NCBI RefSeq assembly: GCF_008014645.1
Contig: NZ_VOWY01000010.1
Location: 62,001-126,000, forward strand
Reading direction: 5' to 3'
Length of the DNA stretch: 64,000 bases
DNA from: Collinsella sp. BA40
GTDB lineage: Bacteria > Actinomycetota > Coriobacteriia > Coriobacteriales > Coriobacteriaceae
Shown here: in pieces, positions 1-8,903 of the stretch
How positions within the stretch are numbered: position 1 is the stretch's first letter
Layout of the letters: the number at the start of each line of letters is the position of its first letter
Made by a program: the position numbers and the translations under genes
The notes under the pieces: model-generated
Told to the model about the DNA's origin: nothing
Database searches by the model: none
The model's input: the letters and a program-made list of their open reading frames with translations, nothing else

Positions 1-540
1 CCCGTGACCTGCGAGGCCACCCCGCACCACCTGTTCCTCACCGAGGACGCCATCGACGGGACCTACAACACCTGCTTCAAGGTGAACCCGCCGCTGCGCA
101 CCGCTGCGGACGCCGAGGCGCTCATCGCCGGCGTCATCGACGGCACGGTCGATACCATCGCCACCGATCATGCGCCGCACTCCGACTGGGAGAAGTCCCG
201 CGAGTTCGAGCTCGCCCCGTTCGGCATGACCGGCCTCGAGACCGCGCTCGGTCTCGTGATCACCAACCTGGTCAAGACCGGCAAGATCAGCTTCGGTCGC
301 ATGGTCGAGCTCATGGCTATCGAGCCCCGCAAGATTCTCGGTCTGGACCAGGTCCAGATCGCAGCAGGCTTCGTTGCCGACCTCACCGTCTTCGACGCCG
401 ACCAGGTCTGGACCGTCTCCGATGGCGATTTCGCCAGCCATGCCAAGAACTCCGGCTTCAAGGGAGCCGAGCTCACGGGCCGCGCCACCGATGTATTCGT
501 GGGCGGCAAGCAGACCCTCAAGGACGGCTGCGTCCTGTAA
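1..540 (+). CDS. pyrC: Dihydroorotase, C-terminal part (cut by window edge)
   Basis: Zinc amidohydrolase of de novo pyrimidine synthesis that interconverts carbamoyl-aspartate and dihydroorotate in the cytosol. The reading frame is open from base 1, so the N-terminus with the HxH metal motif lies outside the window. The visible 179 residues hold the family signatures ATPHHLFLTE near the start and ATDHAPH near residue 55, the latter carrying a metal ligand or catalytic residue, followed by the usual small C-terminal beta domain. The other pyrimidine genes pyrK, pyrD and pyrF follow on the same strand. Assignment is firm; the true start cannot be seen. Confidence 0.93.
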   Translation, partial: PVTCEATPHHLFLTEDAIDGTYNTCFKVNPPLRTAADAEALIAGVIDGTVDTIATDHAPHSDWEKSREFELAPFGMTGLETALGLVITNLVKTGKISFGRMVELMAIEPRKILGLDQVQIAAGFVADLTVFDADQVWTVSDGDFASHAKNSGFKGAELTGRATDVFVGGKQTLKDGCVL

Positions 541-565
541 AGTTTGCTAAGATAGCAAGAAGCGT

Positions 566-598
566 AAGGCCGTGTCCCGCACCAGCGCGCACGGCCTT
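566..598 (+). other. Hairpin between pyrC and pyrK
   Basis: A 9-base stem (566-574 with 590-598) forms in the transcript between pyrC and pyrK. A second small inverted repeat, TTGCTA/TAGCAA, lies just before it at 544-558. No U-run follows, so this looks like a processing or attenuation element, or simply spacer structure, more than an intrinsic terminator. Function is unknown. Confidence 0.35.
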
Positions 599-631
599 AT
601 CTGTATCCATACGGTCAGGTAAGGAGTGCCT

Positions 632-1426
632 ATGCCTACGCCTTCGCCTGCTCGCATGCATGACTTCACCGTTGTCTCGAACGAGCAGATCGCCCGTGGC
701 GTCTATTCGCTCGTTATCGAGGCCCCGAAGCTTGCGAGCATGTTGAAACCCGGTCAGTTCGTCAATATCCGCGTTCCCGGCAACGCGATGAGTTTGCTGC
801 GCATTCCTTTGAGCTATGCCAGCGCGAACCCCGAGACGGGAACCGTCGAGATCTGGTATGCCGTTGTGGGCGATGGCACCGAGCGCATGGCTGCCTGGAC
901 GCCTGGCTTCACAGGTGATCTGCTTGGTCCCGGTGGACATGGTTGGTCGGTACCCAAGGACTGTCGTCGCGCCCTCGTAGTGGGCGGCGGCATCGGCGTT
1001 CCGCCCGTACTGTGCCTTGGTCGAGAGCTCTCGGCACGCGGCATCGCGTTCGATGCCGTGGTGGGCGCGGCCTCTTCCGATACCATGGTGGGCGTGCATG
1101 AATTCGAGCGCGCCGGCGCGGGCACGGTCGCTGTTGCCACCGATGACGGCAGCGCCGGGCATCACGGGTTCTGCACGGACCTGCTTGCGGACCTTCTCGC
1201 GCGCAACGACTACGACTATATCGCCACCTGCGGCCCGGGTGTGATGATGAAAAAGGTCGCCGACGCCGCGGCCGCCGCTGACGTTTTCTGCGAGGCTTCG
1301 CTCGAACGTATGATGAGCTGCGGCTTCGGTGCCTGCAGCACCTGCAACGTTGAAACGGTCGACGGCATGAAGGGCGCCTGCATGTGCGGACCCGTCTTCG
1401 ATGCCAAGAAGGTGGTGGTCTGGTGA
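632..1426 (+). CDS. pyrK: Dihydroorotate dehydrogenase B, electron transfer subunit
   Basis: FAD and [2Fe-2S] subunit that lets the class 1B dihydroorotate dehydrogenase pass electrons to NAD+. About 264 residues, normal for the family. Visible features in order: the flavin-binding RIPLSYAS segment (about residue 50), a glycine-rich NAD-binding GGGIGVPP loop (about 112), and a C-terminal iron-sulfur cluster motif with cysteines near 230, 235, 238 and 250 (CGFGACSTC then CMCG). ATG at 632 is preferred over GTG at 626 because AAGGAG at 621-626 would overlap the GTG. Its end overlaps the pyrD start, which fits assembly of a PyrD2-PyrK2 complex. Confidence 0.95.
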   Translation: MPTPSPARMHDFTVVSNEQIARGVYSLVIEAPKLASMLKPGQFVNIRVPGNAMSLLRIPLSYASANPETGTVEIWYAVVGDGTERMAAWTPGFTGDLLGPGGHGWSVPKDCRRALVVGGGIGVPPVLCLGRELSARGIAFDAVVGAASSDTMVGVHEFERAGAGTVAVATDDGSAGHHGFCTDLLADLLARNDYDYIATCGPGVMMKKVADAAAAADVFCEASLERMMSCGFGACSTCNVETVDGMKGACMCGPVFDAKKVVVW

Positions 1427-2346
1427 GCGCGGTAAATATGGCCGTCGATTTCGGCGGCGTGAAGATGAAGAATCCCATCAACACCGCATCGGGTACGTTT
1501 GGTTATGGATGGCAGTTCAGCGAGCTTATCGATGTTTCCAAGCTCGGTGCCATCACCACGAAGGGCTGCGCGGCCGAGCCCTGGCCCGGTAATCCCGCGC
1601 CCCGCATGACCGAGGTCCCCGGTGGCATGATGAATTCCGTCGGCCTGCAAAATCCCGGTGTGCAGGCGTTTGCCTCCGAATCCGGCCCGTGGCTCTCCGA
1701 GCTCACCGAAGCGGGGACGAGCGTCATCTGCCAGGTTGCCGGCCACTCCACCGAGGAGTACGTGCGGGCGCTCGAGATGTTCTGCGAGCTCTGCCCCTGG
1801 GCCGCAGGTTTCGAGATCAACGTGAGCTGCCCCAACATCGCTGCGGGTGGAGCGGCCTGTGGTTCGACTCCCGAAGGCGCCGCCGATGTCATGCGCGCCT
1901 GCCGCAAGGTTACCGACCGCCCGCTGTTCGTTAAGATGGCTCCGGTACGCATCCCCGAGATCGCTCGCGCCCTGGAATCGGAGGGTGCCGACGGACTGAC
2001 GGTCATCAACTCCATTCCCGGCATGGCTATCGACGTTCGCACGCGTCGCTCCAAGCTCTCTAAACCCACGGGTGGCCTCTCCGGTCCCTTGTGTCATCCC
2101 ATCGCCGTCCGCATGGTCTGGGAGGCCGCGAACGCCGTCGATATCCCCATCTGCGGCGTCGGCGGCGTTATGACGGGCGAGGACGCCGCCGAGATGATCC
2201 TGGCGGGCGCCACCTGCGTCGCCGTGGGCATGGCCAACTTCATCGACCCCGCCGCGTCTTTGCGCGTCCTGTCAGAACTCGAGGAGTGGGCGGCTTCCCA
2301 GGGTGTTTCCGATATCAACGAGCTGATTGGAGCTTTCGAATGCTAG
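1423..2346 (+). CDS. pyrD: Dihydroorotate dehydrogenase B, catalytic subunit
   Basis: FMN enzyme that oxidises dihydroorotate to orotate, the fourth step of UMP synthesis. The catalytic base is a cysteine (FEINVSCPN), which marks class 1B, the type that works with PyrK; the partner gene lies directly upstream. The NTASGTFGYG N-terminal motif and the C-terminal phosphate-binding loop ICGVGGVMTGEDA are present. The GTG at 1423 overlaps the pyrK stop codon; an ATG at 1438 is possible and would shorten the protein by five residues. The length, about 307 residues, is typical. Confidence 0.95.
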   Translation: MSAVNMAVDFGGVKMKNPINTASGTFGYGWQFSELIDVSKLGAITTKGCAAEPWPGNPAPRMTEVPGGMMNSVGLQNPGVQAFASESGPWLSELTEAGTSVICQVAGHSTEEYVRALEMFCELCPWAAGFEINVSCPNIAAGGAACGSTPEGAADVMRACRKVTDRPLFVKMAPVRIPEIARALESEGADGLTVINSIPGMAIDVRTRRSKLSKPTGGLSGPLCHPIAVRMVWEAANAVDIPICGVGGVMTGEDAAEMILAGATCVAVGMANFIDPAASLRVLSELEEWAASQGVSDINELIGAFEC

Positions 2347-3062
2347 ATGAGCAGGCACGCGACCGCGTGATCGTGGCCATCGACTGCGACCGTCAGCGAG
2401 CCCTCGAGCTCGCCGATTCCTTGAGCGGTCATGCCGTCTGGCTCAAGGTCGGCATGACGCTGTTCTACGCCGAGGGGCCGTCCATCGTCCGCGAGTTCAA
2501 AGAACGCGGCTTTAAGGTGTTTTTGGACCTTAAGTTCCATGATATCCCGCATCAGGTTCGCGGTGCCGCGCGCTCCGCGGCTCTCGCTGGCGCAGACCTC
2601 ATGTCCGTTCACGGGCTTGGCTCCGGCGCCATGCTCGCTGCGTGCCGCGAGGGCGCCGAGGAAGCTGCTGCCGTGCGCGGCGATCGCCCGCACCTGGTGG
2701 CTATCACGGTTCTCACGAGCATGAGCCAGGATTCGCTTACCGAGATCGGCGTTTCCGATGAGGTCGCCGTCGAGGCCGAGCGCCTCGCGCTCCTTGCGCG
2801 CGCCAACGGCATCGACGGCGTGGTGTGCTCGCCCCGCGAGGCATCGCGTATGCGCGAGCTCGTCGGTGATGACGGCTTGGTCGTAACGCCGGGCGTGCGT
2901 CCCGCTGGCGCCGAGCTCGGCGATCAGACACGCGTGGCGACTCCCGCTTCTGCTATCGAAAGCGGTGCGAGCCATATCGTCGTGGGGCGCCCCATCACCG
3001 GAGCCGATGACCCCGTTGCGGCCTTCGAGGCTATCGTGGATGAGCTGCGAGCTGTTGAGTAG
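2340..3062 (+). CDS. pyrF: Orotidine 5'-phosphate decarboxylase
   Basis: Decarboxylates OMP to UMP, the last step of the pathway. 240 residues, TIM barrel of the bacterial type. The catalytic motif DLKFHDIP (about residues 64-71) carries the Asp-Lys-Asp set, and the phosphate-binding C-terminus reads HIVVGRPITGADDP. The ATG overlaps the last codons of pyrD by seven bases, so the genes are translationally coupled. pyrE, the step between pyrD and pyrF, does not follow here and must lie elsewhere. The proteins before ATG 2340 in the same frame are only a shadow of pyrD. Confidence 0.96.
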   Translation: MLDEQARDRVIVAIDCDRQRALELADSLSGHAVWLKVGMTLFYAEGPSIVREFKERGFKVFLDLKFHDIPHQVRGAARSAALAGADLMSVHGLGSGAMLAACREGAEEAAAVRGDRPHLVAITVLTSMSQDSLTEIGVSDEVAVEAERLALLARANGIDGVVCSPREASRMRELVGDDGLVVTPGVRPAGAELGDQTRVATPASAIESGASHIVVGRPITGADDPVAAFEAIVDELRAVE

Positions 3063-3148
3063 GAATTCAACCATGCCTTCTAACTGCGGAAACTTCGCGC
3101 TGGTTCTATGAAGTAGGGGAGTTTTAGCAAGTAGATGGCTATATTTCC

Positions 3149-3177
3149 TTGAAACTGCCATCGGGTTCGTCTATTCT
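3149..3177 (+). promoter_or_regulatory. Candidate promoter for mihF-gmk-rpoZ
   Basis: TTGAAA at 3149-3154 and TATTCT at 3172-3177 are separated by 17 bases, in the 198-base AT-richer gap between pyrF and mihF. An overlapping TATACT at 3177-3182 is an alternative -10. The rest of the gap shows no gene. Confidence 0.45.
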
Positions 3178-3260
3178 ATACTGTCGTTCGATGTTCGGAG
3201 TGCCTTTTCGCAGGTCAAGCCGAATATTCTAAGTAGTACATATGTCATTTGGAGGTTTCA

Positions 3261-3569
3261 ATGGCTCTTCCTCAGCTTACTGATGAGCAGCGCAAGGCTG
3301 CACTCGAGAAGGCCGCTGCCGCTCGTCATGCTCGTGCTGAGCTCCGTGAGCAGATCAAGAAGGGCGAGGTTACCCTGGAGTCCGTTCTCAACTCCGAGGA
3401 TCCCATCGCTTCCCGCATGAAGGTTTCCACCCTCATCGAGTCCCTTCCTGGTTATGGCAAGGCCAAGGCTGCCAAGATCATGGACGAGCTTGGTATCTCC
3501 GCTACCCGCCGCGTGCAGGGTCTCGGCGTTCGTCAGCGCGAGCAGCTGCTCGAGCAGCTTAATAAGTAA
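3261..3569 (+). CDS. mihF: Integration host factor, actinobacterial type
   Basis: Small basic DNA-binding protein of the mycobacterial IHF family, which compacts and bends DNA and is unrelated to the HU-like IHF of proteobacteria. 102 residues with an N-terminal charged helix (LTDEQRKAALEKAAAARHAR) and a C-terminal helix-two-turns-helix region, LPGYGKAKAAKIMDELGI, that resembles the S13-type DNA-binding fold. GGAGG at 3251-3255 supports the ATG at 3261. The position immediately before gmk and rpoZ is the classic actinobacterial order and supports both the assignment and the taxon. Confidence 0.93.
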   Translation: MALPQLTDEQRKAALEKAAAARHARAELREQIKKGEVTLESVLNSEDPIASRMKVSTLIESLPGYGKAKAAKIMDELGISATRRVQGLGVRQREQLLEQLNK

Positions 3570-4139
3570 TTGAGCGGCGTCGATTCAAAGCTCTTTGTGA
3601 TTTCCGGGCCGTCAGGCGCAGGGAAGGGTACGCTTGTTGCGCGCGTGCGCGAGCGTATGCCTGAACTGGGCCTGACGGTTTCCGCTACCACACGGGAGCC
3701 ACGCGCCGGCGAGGTTGACGGCGTCAATTACTATTTCATCTCTGAAGAGGCCTTTAGCACGAAGGTTGAACAGGGCGAGTTCGTCGAGTGGGCCCAGGTT
3801 CACGACCATCGCTACGGTACGCTCGTCTCCGAGGTCGAGTCCAAGCTCGCTGCCGGCCATTCCCTCATCCTCGAGATCGATGTGCAGGGCGCGCTGAACG
3901 TTAAGAAGCGCTTTCCCGATGCCGTGCTCGTTTTCATCGAGCCGCCCTCGTTGGAGGTTCTGGAGCAGCGACTGGTGGGCCGTGGTACCGAGAGCGCCGA
4001 ATCGCTTTCGATTCGCCTCGCTAACGCCCGCCATGAACTCGAGTTTGCCGATGCCTACGATGTTCGGGTCGTCAATGACGATTTAGAGCAGGCAACCCGT
4101 GAGCTCGCTACGATTCTTTCCACCTATGAAAGGAACTGA
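3570..4139 (+). CDS. gmk: Guanylate kinase
   Basis: Transfers phosphate from ATP to GMP, giving GDP for nucleic acid and (p)ppGpp metabolism. 189 residues. P-loop GPSGAGKGT near residue 13, then the GMP-binding segment with STRTPRAGE-like ATTREPRAGEVDGVNY, and the lid region further on. The TTG start lies directly after the mihF stop codon with no spacer, so translation is probably coupled. Forms a unit with mihF and rpoZ. Confidence 0.96.
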   Translation: MSGVDSKLFVISGPSGAGKGTLVARVRERMPELGLTVSATTREPRAGEVDGVNYYFISEEAFSTKVEQGEFVEWAQVHDHRYGTLVSEVESKLAAGHSLILEIDVQGALNVKKRFPDAVLVFIEPPSLEVLEQRLVGRGTESAESLSIRLANARHELEFADAYDVRVVNDDLEQATRELATILSTYERN

Positions 4140-4144
4140 TTCTC

Positions 4145-4426
4145 GTGTCAGTCGTAAAGCCTAATATCGACGATCTGCTCGATAAGACCGATAACAACCG
4201 TTTCCTGCTCGCCTCGCTTGCGTCCAAGCGCGCGTGCGACATCAATAGCATGCTTCGCGAGCAGCACAGCCGCGTACTTGCCGTCCAGGATGTGGACGAT
4301 ATCACCATCGCGCTCTCTGGTAAGGATACGATCTCCATGGCAATGGAGGAGATCGTCGATGGCAGCATCTCCTATGAGGGCGATCGTTATGAAGAGGCCC
4401 TTGGCCACAAGGCTTCGGAAGAATAG
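4145..4426 (+). CDS. rpoZ: RNA polymerase omega subunit
   Basis: Small subunit that helps assemble RNA polymerase by binding the beta' chain. 93 residues with the conserved start region KPNIDDLLDKTDNNRFLLAS and a helical centre (ASKRACDINSM). GTG start five bases after gmk; the gmk-rpoZ order is widely conserved. Residues 60-90 are a divergent acidic tail that I would not interpret. Confidence 0.92.
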   Translation: MSVVKPNIDDLLDKTDNNRFLLASLASKRACDINSMLREQHSRVLAVQDVDDITIALSGKDTISMAMEEIVDGSISYEGDRYEEALGHKASEE

Positions 4427-4429
4427 CAT

Positions 4430-5707
4430 ATGGCCAGTCGCGTTTGCCTTGTGCACTATCATGAGATAGGGCTTAAGGGTAAAAATCGAGCTCGATTCGA
4501 ACGCATCCTCATGGATAACATCAAGGCGGCCTTGGCCGCCTTTTCCGTTGCTACTATCACGAGGATCTCGGGCCATATTCTTGTTTCGTTCTCCGTTGCG
4601 GGCCAGGCAGAGCAGGCGTTTCCTATCATCGGAACCGTTCCGGGTGTGGCGCGCGTGTCGCTTGCCTACCATACGAACCGCGACCCTCACGAGTACTGCG
4701 AGGCGGCTCGGAAGGCGTTGAACGAGTTTGGTGACTTCCGTTCGTTCAAGGTCGTCGCCCGTCGTTCCAACACTGATTACGAGCTCACCTCGATGGATCT
4801 CAATCGCCAGGTGGGCGAATACCTGTGCGAGGCGTTTCCCGACAAAAAGGTACTTATGAAGGGATGCGACGCCCAGGTTCACGTCCTCGTCGTCCAGGGC
4901 AGCGTGTACGTGTACGCGCGGTCCGAGCGGGGCGTCGGCGGATTGCCTCAGGGCAGTGCCGGTAAGGTCGTCACCCTTCTGTCCTCGGGTATCGATTCTC
5001 CGGTTGCAACGTGGCTGCTCGCGCGTCGCGGTGCCGTTCCCGTTCCCATTCACTTCTCAGGTCGTCCTCAGACGGCGGATACGAGCGAGTATCTTTGTCA
5101 GGATATCATCGAGGCCTTGCGTCCCGGTGTTCAGATCGGGCGCCTGTACGTCGTCCCGTTTGGTGACTGCCAGCGCGAAATCTCCTTGAAATGCCCGAGT
5201 GACCTTCGTGTGATCATGTATCGTCGCATTATGTACTCCGTTGCCGAGCGTATTGCTCGCCTCGAGGGTGCCAAGGCTTTGGTCACCGGTGAGTCGCTCG
5301 GCCAGGTTGCTTCTCAGACGCTTGAGAACATCATGGCAGTTAACGAGGTCGTTGATATTCCGGTTTTCCGTCCCCTTATCGGCTCCGATAAGCAGGAGAT
5401 TATCGCCCGTGCCGAGCAAATCGGCACGTATGATATATCCACCGAGGTTGCGCCGGATTGCTGCACGCTGTTCATGCCACGCCGTCCGGAGACGCATGCG
5501 AAGCTCGACGAGGTGCACGAGGCATGGGAGATGATCGACCACGAGGCTATGATCCAGCATCTTGTGGATACGGTTGAGTACATCGATTTCCCTGCGCCCA
5601 CGTATAAACCGCCCCGTTGTCTTCGTGAACGCCATAGCGAGCTCGAGGTTCGCTACTGTATCCGCGCGCATCGGGACGATTCTTCAGAGTCGCTTGAAGT
5701 CGAGTAA
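4430..5707 (+). CDS. thiI: tRNA 4-thiouridine synthase
   Basis: Adenylates U8 of tRNA and inserts sulfur; in many bacteria the same enzyme supplies sulfur for the thiamine thiazole. 425 residues: an N-terminal ferredoxin-like plus THUMP RNA-binding region (about 1-165), then an ATP-pyrophosphatase domain with the PP-loop LLSSGIDSPVA near 185. The C-terminal rhodanese domain seen in enterobacteria is absent, as usual outside that group, so a separate persulfide donor is needed. A paired cysteine (PDCCTLF, near residue 345) is a candidate catalytic site. ATG follows rpoZ by three bases. Confidence 0.93.
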   Translation: MASRVCLVHYHEIGLKGKNRARFERILMDNIKAALAAFSVATITRISGHILVSFSVAGQAEQAFPIIGTVPGVARVSLAYHTNRDPHEYCEAARKALNEFGDFRSFKVVARRSNTDYELTSMDLNRQVGEYLCEAFPDKKVLMKGCDAQVHVLVVQGSVYVYARSERGVGGLPQGSAGKVVTLLSSGIDSPVATWLLARRGAVPVPIHFSGRPQTADTSEYLCQDIIEALRPGVQIGRLYVVPFGDCQREISLKCPSDLRVIMYRRIMYSVAERIARLEGAKALVTGESLGQVASQTLENIMAVNEVVDIPVFRPLIGSDKQEIIARAEQIGTYDISTEVAPDCCTLFMPRRPETHAKLDEVHEAWEMIDHEAMIQHLVDTVEYIDFPAPTYKPPRCLRERHSELEVRYCIRAHRDDSSESLEVE

Positions 5708-5738
5708 GCCTGCTTATTGCGCTCTATCTGCCTTAGTG

Positions 5739-5767
5739 GGGTCGTTCCATCTGGAGCGGCCCTTTTT
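5739..5767 (+). terminator. Intrinsic terminator after thiI
   Basis: An 11-pair stem (5739-5749 with 5752-5762, including G-U pairs) is followed by TTTTT at 5763-5767. It closes the mihF-gmk-rpoZ-thiI unit. Confidence 0.8.
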
Positions 5768-5792
5768 GTTTACACCGCTGTTTGATACCAGT

Positions 5793-5823
5793 TTGACTCT
5801 AGTCCATTGATGGTCCGCATTAT
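5793..5823 (+). promoter_or_regulatory. Weak candidate promoter for comEA-comEC-holA
   Basis: TTGACT at 5793-5798 is a good -35 match, and CATTAT at 5818-5823 could act as -10, but the 19-base spacing is long. It lies between the thiI terminator and comEA, where a promoter is expected. Confidence 0.3.
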
Positions 5824-5882
5824 CTGATTCGCAATGGATATTTCCATGCCGTCCTGCATGCTGGAAGAGAGGAGGGGATGGA

Positions 5883-6542
5883 ATGAGTCAATTGAAACGT
5901 TGTACGTTGTGGGCCTCGGTTCGAGCTGCATTGCGTGGATCGATTGAGATGAAGGCCGTTGCGGCCGTTGCATGTGGCGCCGCCTTGCTTGCCGTGCTGG
6001 CGGGAATATTTCTTGCGAACCCAGCTGAGCAGCAGCTTGTCGTTCCCGATGCGGATCCATCGATGGCGGAAGATGATCCGAAGGCCCAGGAGCCCGAACC
6101 GATATTGCTGTATGTGGATGTGGGCGGTGCGGTGCGGGCGCCCGGTGTGTATCAACTTCCCGAGGGCTCGCGGGTGCAGGATGCGCTTGAGGCTGCAGGC
6201 GGATTGATGGATGACGCCGTTCTCTCCTCGCTCAATCGAGCATCCCTGGTTGTCGACGGCCAGAAGGTGTATGTGCCCCGGGCGGACGATATGCAGGTTG
6301 CATCTCAGCCCTCGGAAGCCGGAGGGGGTCCATCGCCTTCGAGCTCTGCGGCTCTGATCAGCATCAACAGCGCAACTATGACAGATCTTGATGCGCTGCC
6401 CGGTGTTGGCCCGGCCACTGCGCAGGCTATCGTCGACCATCGAGACGAGAACGGCCCATTCTCCAAGCTTGAGGACCTCATGCTGGTCGATGGCATTGGG
6501 GAGAAAAAGTTTGCCAAGCTGAAGGACCAGGTATGCCTATGA
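5883..6542 (+). CDS. comEA: ComEA-type competence DNA-binding protein
   Basis: Membrane-anchored receptor that holds double-stranded DNA at the cell surface during natural transformation. 219 residues: a short cytoplasmic start, one membrane segment (about residues 22-43, VAAVACGAALLAVLAGIFLA), a linker, an SLBB domain (LLYVDVGGAVRAPGVYQLP, about 76-136), and a C-terminal pair of helix-hairpin-helix motifs (DALPGVGPATAQAI and LMLVDGIGEKKFAKL). The gene overlaps comEC, its usual partner, so the two are coupled. An ATG at residue 23 could be an alternative start but would lose part of the membrane segment context. Confidence 0.92.
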   Translation: MSQLKRCTLWASVRAALRGSIEMKAVAAVACGAALLAVLAGIFLANPAEQQLVVPDADPSMAEDDPKAQEPEPILLYVDVGGAVRAPGVYQLPEGSRVQDALEAAGGLMDDAVLSSLNRASLVVDGQKVYVPRADDMQVASQPSEAGGGPSPSSSAALISINSATMTDLDALPGVGPATAQAIVDHRDENGPFSKLEDLMLVDGIGEKKFAKLKDQVCL

Positions 6543-8863
6543 CGCTCGCGCCACAGGATGTGCGTAGCGATGTACTGGGTCCGCGACCGTTTATGCCTGT
6601 ATGGTGCATGGGTGCCATAGGTGTGTTGTTGGTGTCCGCTATTGTTGCCGAGATGTCTTGGCGCGAGTATGCAGGGGTCCTGAACGCTTGCCCGCGTGCT
6701 GCATGCCTGGTCACCGCTGCGTGCTCGTGCGCGGTAGTTATCTTGATGCTTCATTATGCACGCGGGTCTAGGTTGCAAGCGAATTCCATGTCATTCTTGC
6801 TGGGAGCACTTCTTGCTAGCATTGCGTGTTTGTTTTGGGTCATAGGCATTGACCGGGCAACGGGTGCTGTTAGCGATGCGTCCTCGTTTCGTGCCGCCGT
6901 TCTGGTTCGCGGTGACCCCCAGCCAGGCTCGTACGGGAGTGGATCTGTTGCATCAATTGAACTCGATGGCAGCAGATTGAAGGTTTGGCTGCAGACCGAG
7001 GAGCCGCTTGGGGCCGGGACCCTTTGTACCGTTGCGGGCCGTCTATCGAAACTGCCTGGCAACGGATGGGGTCGTTCGCTTTTTATGAAAGGCGCCTCCG
7101 GGGTGTTGCGTGCGGTATCGGTGTCTGATGTGGAGCGTCGGCCATCGCGTATCGAGGCGTTTCGGGCTAAGTTGCTTGAAGCTATTAATCCTGCCTCGGA
7201 TCCGGCGCGAGCGTTGTTGGCTGGACTTCTGTGCGGACGGACGACGGAGCTGTCGAGCGATGAATCCATGGAGTGGTTTTCTCAAACGGGCTTAACGCAT
7301 TTGATTGCTGTGTCCGGCGGCCACCTTGCGTGTATCGTTTCGCTCCTGGGCTCCTCGTTGCTCAAACTTCCGATGTGCTTTCGAACGAGGCTGGTCTTGC
7401 TGCAAGCAGTTATGTTCATCTACACCATGTTTACCGGCGGTTCGCCCTCGGCTGTTCGAAGTTTTGTAATGGTTGCCTGTGCGACAGCGTGCCGGCTGCT
7501 CGGACGGCGAGCTCATCCTTTGTCGGGCTTGGTGTTGGCGGCTGGAATTCTGGCGTTGATGAATCCCGGAGTCGTGTTTGATGTAGGGTTTCAGCTTTCC
7601 TTGGCGAGCGTTCTTTTTATCATGCTTGTAGCGCCCGTTCTTCGTTCAACGCTGTGCAATTGGCATATACCAGATGGCTTGGCCGATCAGGTTTCCATCA
7701 CCCTGGCGGCTCAATGGGGGACGGCTCCCATCGTTATGCCCGTATTCGGCTCTCTTTCGCTCATTTCACCGGTTGCGAACATCGTGGTCGCCCCGTTGTT
7801 TACTTGCATGTTGACCGCTGGTCTGATCCTGGCACCAATCGCCATGTACACGGGGAGTGGATCCTGGCTGTTGGCGCCGCTCGCCATGGTAGGGGATGTT
7901 GCCTTATTTCTTACCCGGGCTCTTTCAGAGGTGCCCTGGGCGTCGATCGCTGTGGAATCGGGCGTTCTGACGGGCGTGCTTTTATATGCCGCCGGTGCAT
8001 GGTGCTACATGAAGTGGCGGCCGTTATGCCTGCGCGGGTTGCTTGCTGGTTTGGCGGTGGGGCTCGTCGTTTTCGCGGGCGATTATGCTCGATGGAATGT
8101 ATTCGCCCCTGCGGAGGTTGTTGTATTGGATGTTGGCCAGGGGGATGCCATTCTCATCAGAGATGGCGACCGCACCGTTCTCGTGGATGCGGGAGTTGAT
8201 GAGGCGACGCTGCGCGCGCTCGTTCGTAATCATGTCTATGAGCTTGATGCCGTTGTGGTGACGCATTGGGATCGAGACCACTGGGGAGGATTGCCTGCTG
8301 TTATGCGGCAGCTCCCCGTGCGGCAGCTTGTTGTCGCACACGGGGCGAGTGATAATGTCCCGTCCGAACTATTTACCTTTATGGAAAACGGTAGCGTGGA
8401 AGAGGTGTCAGCGGGCGATCGCTTGAAGGTCGGTTCGTTTTCATGCAGCGTCCTATGGCCGCTGTCTCGCGTTGGTGGCGAGGAGAATTCTGAATCGTTG
8501 GTGTTCTCGGTTGTATGTGACGAGCTTGGCCAAGACCAGCAAATTCTTCTGACGGGGGACACCGAGGTTAACGAGGAGCATGAATATGCGCGCTCGGCAG
8601 GTAATATATCGATACTGAAGATGGGTCATCATGGGTCACGCGATTCGGTTGACGCGACTCTCATGAATGAGCTCGATCCTGAAGTCGCTATCGCCAGTGC
8701 GGGAGCGGGCAATCGTTACGGCCATCCTAATTCAAAGGCCATTGATACGGTTGTGGAGTACGGCGCTGGTTTCTATTGCACGCGGGATGTGGGCGATGTG
8801 ACTATCCGGCCCACATCAGCAGGCCTTCGGCTTCGCACGCGGCGGGCCAATTCGATACAATAG
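6533..8863 (+). CDS. comEC: ComEC/Rec2 DNA uptake channel
   Basis: Polytopic membrane protein that carries single-stranded DNA into the cytoplasm. 776 residues in three parts: an N-terminal region with several membrane segments and a soluble OB-like domain (about 1-200), the Competence domain with many membrane helices (about 215-500, starting LLAGLLCGRTTELSS), and a C-terminal metallo-beta-lactamase domain beginning VVVLDVGQGDAILI with the metal motif THWDRDHWGGL near 585 and MGHHGSRDS near 700. This last domain is the presumed nuclease that degrades the non-transforming strand. ATG 6533 and ATG 6539 both lie inside the end of comEA; AGG at 6523-6525 favours 6533. Confidence 0.93.
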   Translation: MPMTLAPQDVRSDVLGPRPFMPVWCMGAIGVLLVSAIVAEMSWREYAGVLNACPRAACLVTAACSCAVVILMLHYARGSRLQANSMSFLLGALLASIACLFWVIGIDRATGAVSDASSFRAAVLVRGDPQPGSYGSGSVASIELDGSRLKVWLQTEEPLGAGTLCTVAGRLSKLPGNGWGRSLFMKGASGVLRAVSVSDVERRPSRIEAFRAKLLEAINPASDPARALLAGLLCGRTTELSSDESMEWFSQTGLTHLIAVSGGHLACIVSLLGSSLLKLPMCFRTRLVLLQAVMFIYTMFTGGSPSAVRSFVMVACATACRLLGRRAHPLSGLVLAAGILALMNPGVVFDVGFQLSLASVLFIMLVAPVLRSTLCNWHIPDGLADQVSITLAAQWGTAPIVMPVFGSLSLISPVANIVVAPLFTCMLTAGLILAPIAMYTGSGSWLLAPLAMVGDVALFLTRALSEVPWASIAVESGVLTGVLLYAAGAWCYMKWRPLCLRGLLAGLAVGLVVFAGDYARWNVFAPAEVVVLDVGQGDAILIRDGDRTVLVDAGVDEATLRALVRNHVYELDAVVVTHWDRDHWGGLPAVMRQLPVRQLVVAHGASDNVPSELFTFMENGSVEEVSAGDRLKVGSFSCSVLWPLSRVGGEENSESLVFSVVCDELGQDQQILLTGDTEVNEEHEYARSAGNISILKMGHHGSRDSVDATLMNELDPEVAIASAGAGNRYGHPNSKAIDTVVEYGAGFYCTRDVGDVTIRPTSAGLRLRTRRANSIQ

Positions 8864-8903
8864 GGCGATGATGACAGCTGCTGGCTGCGAAAGGATTGCA
8901 TAC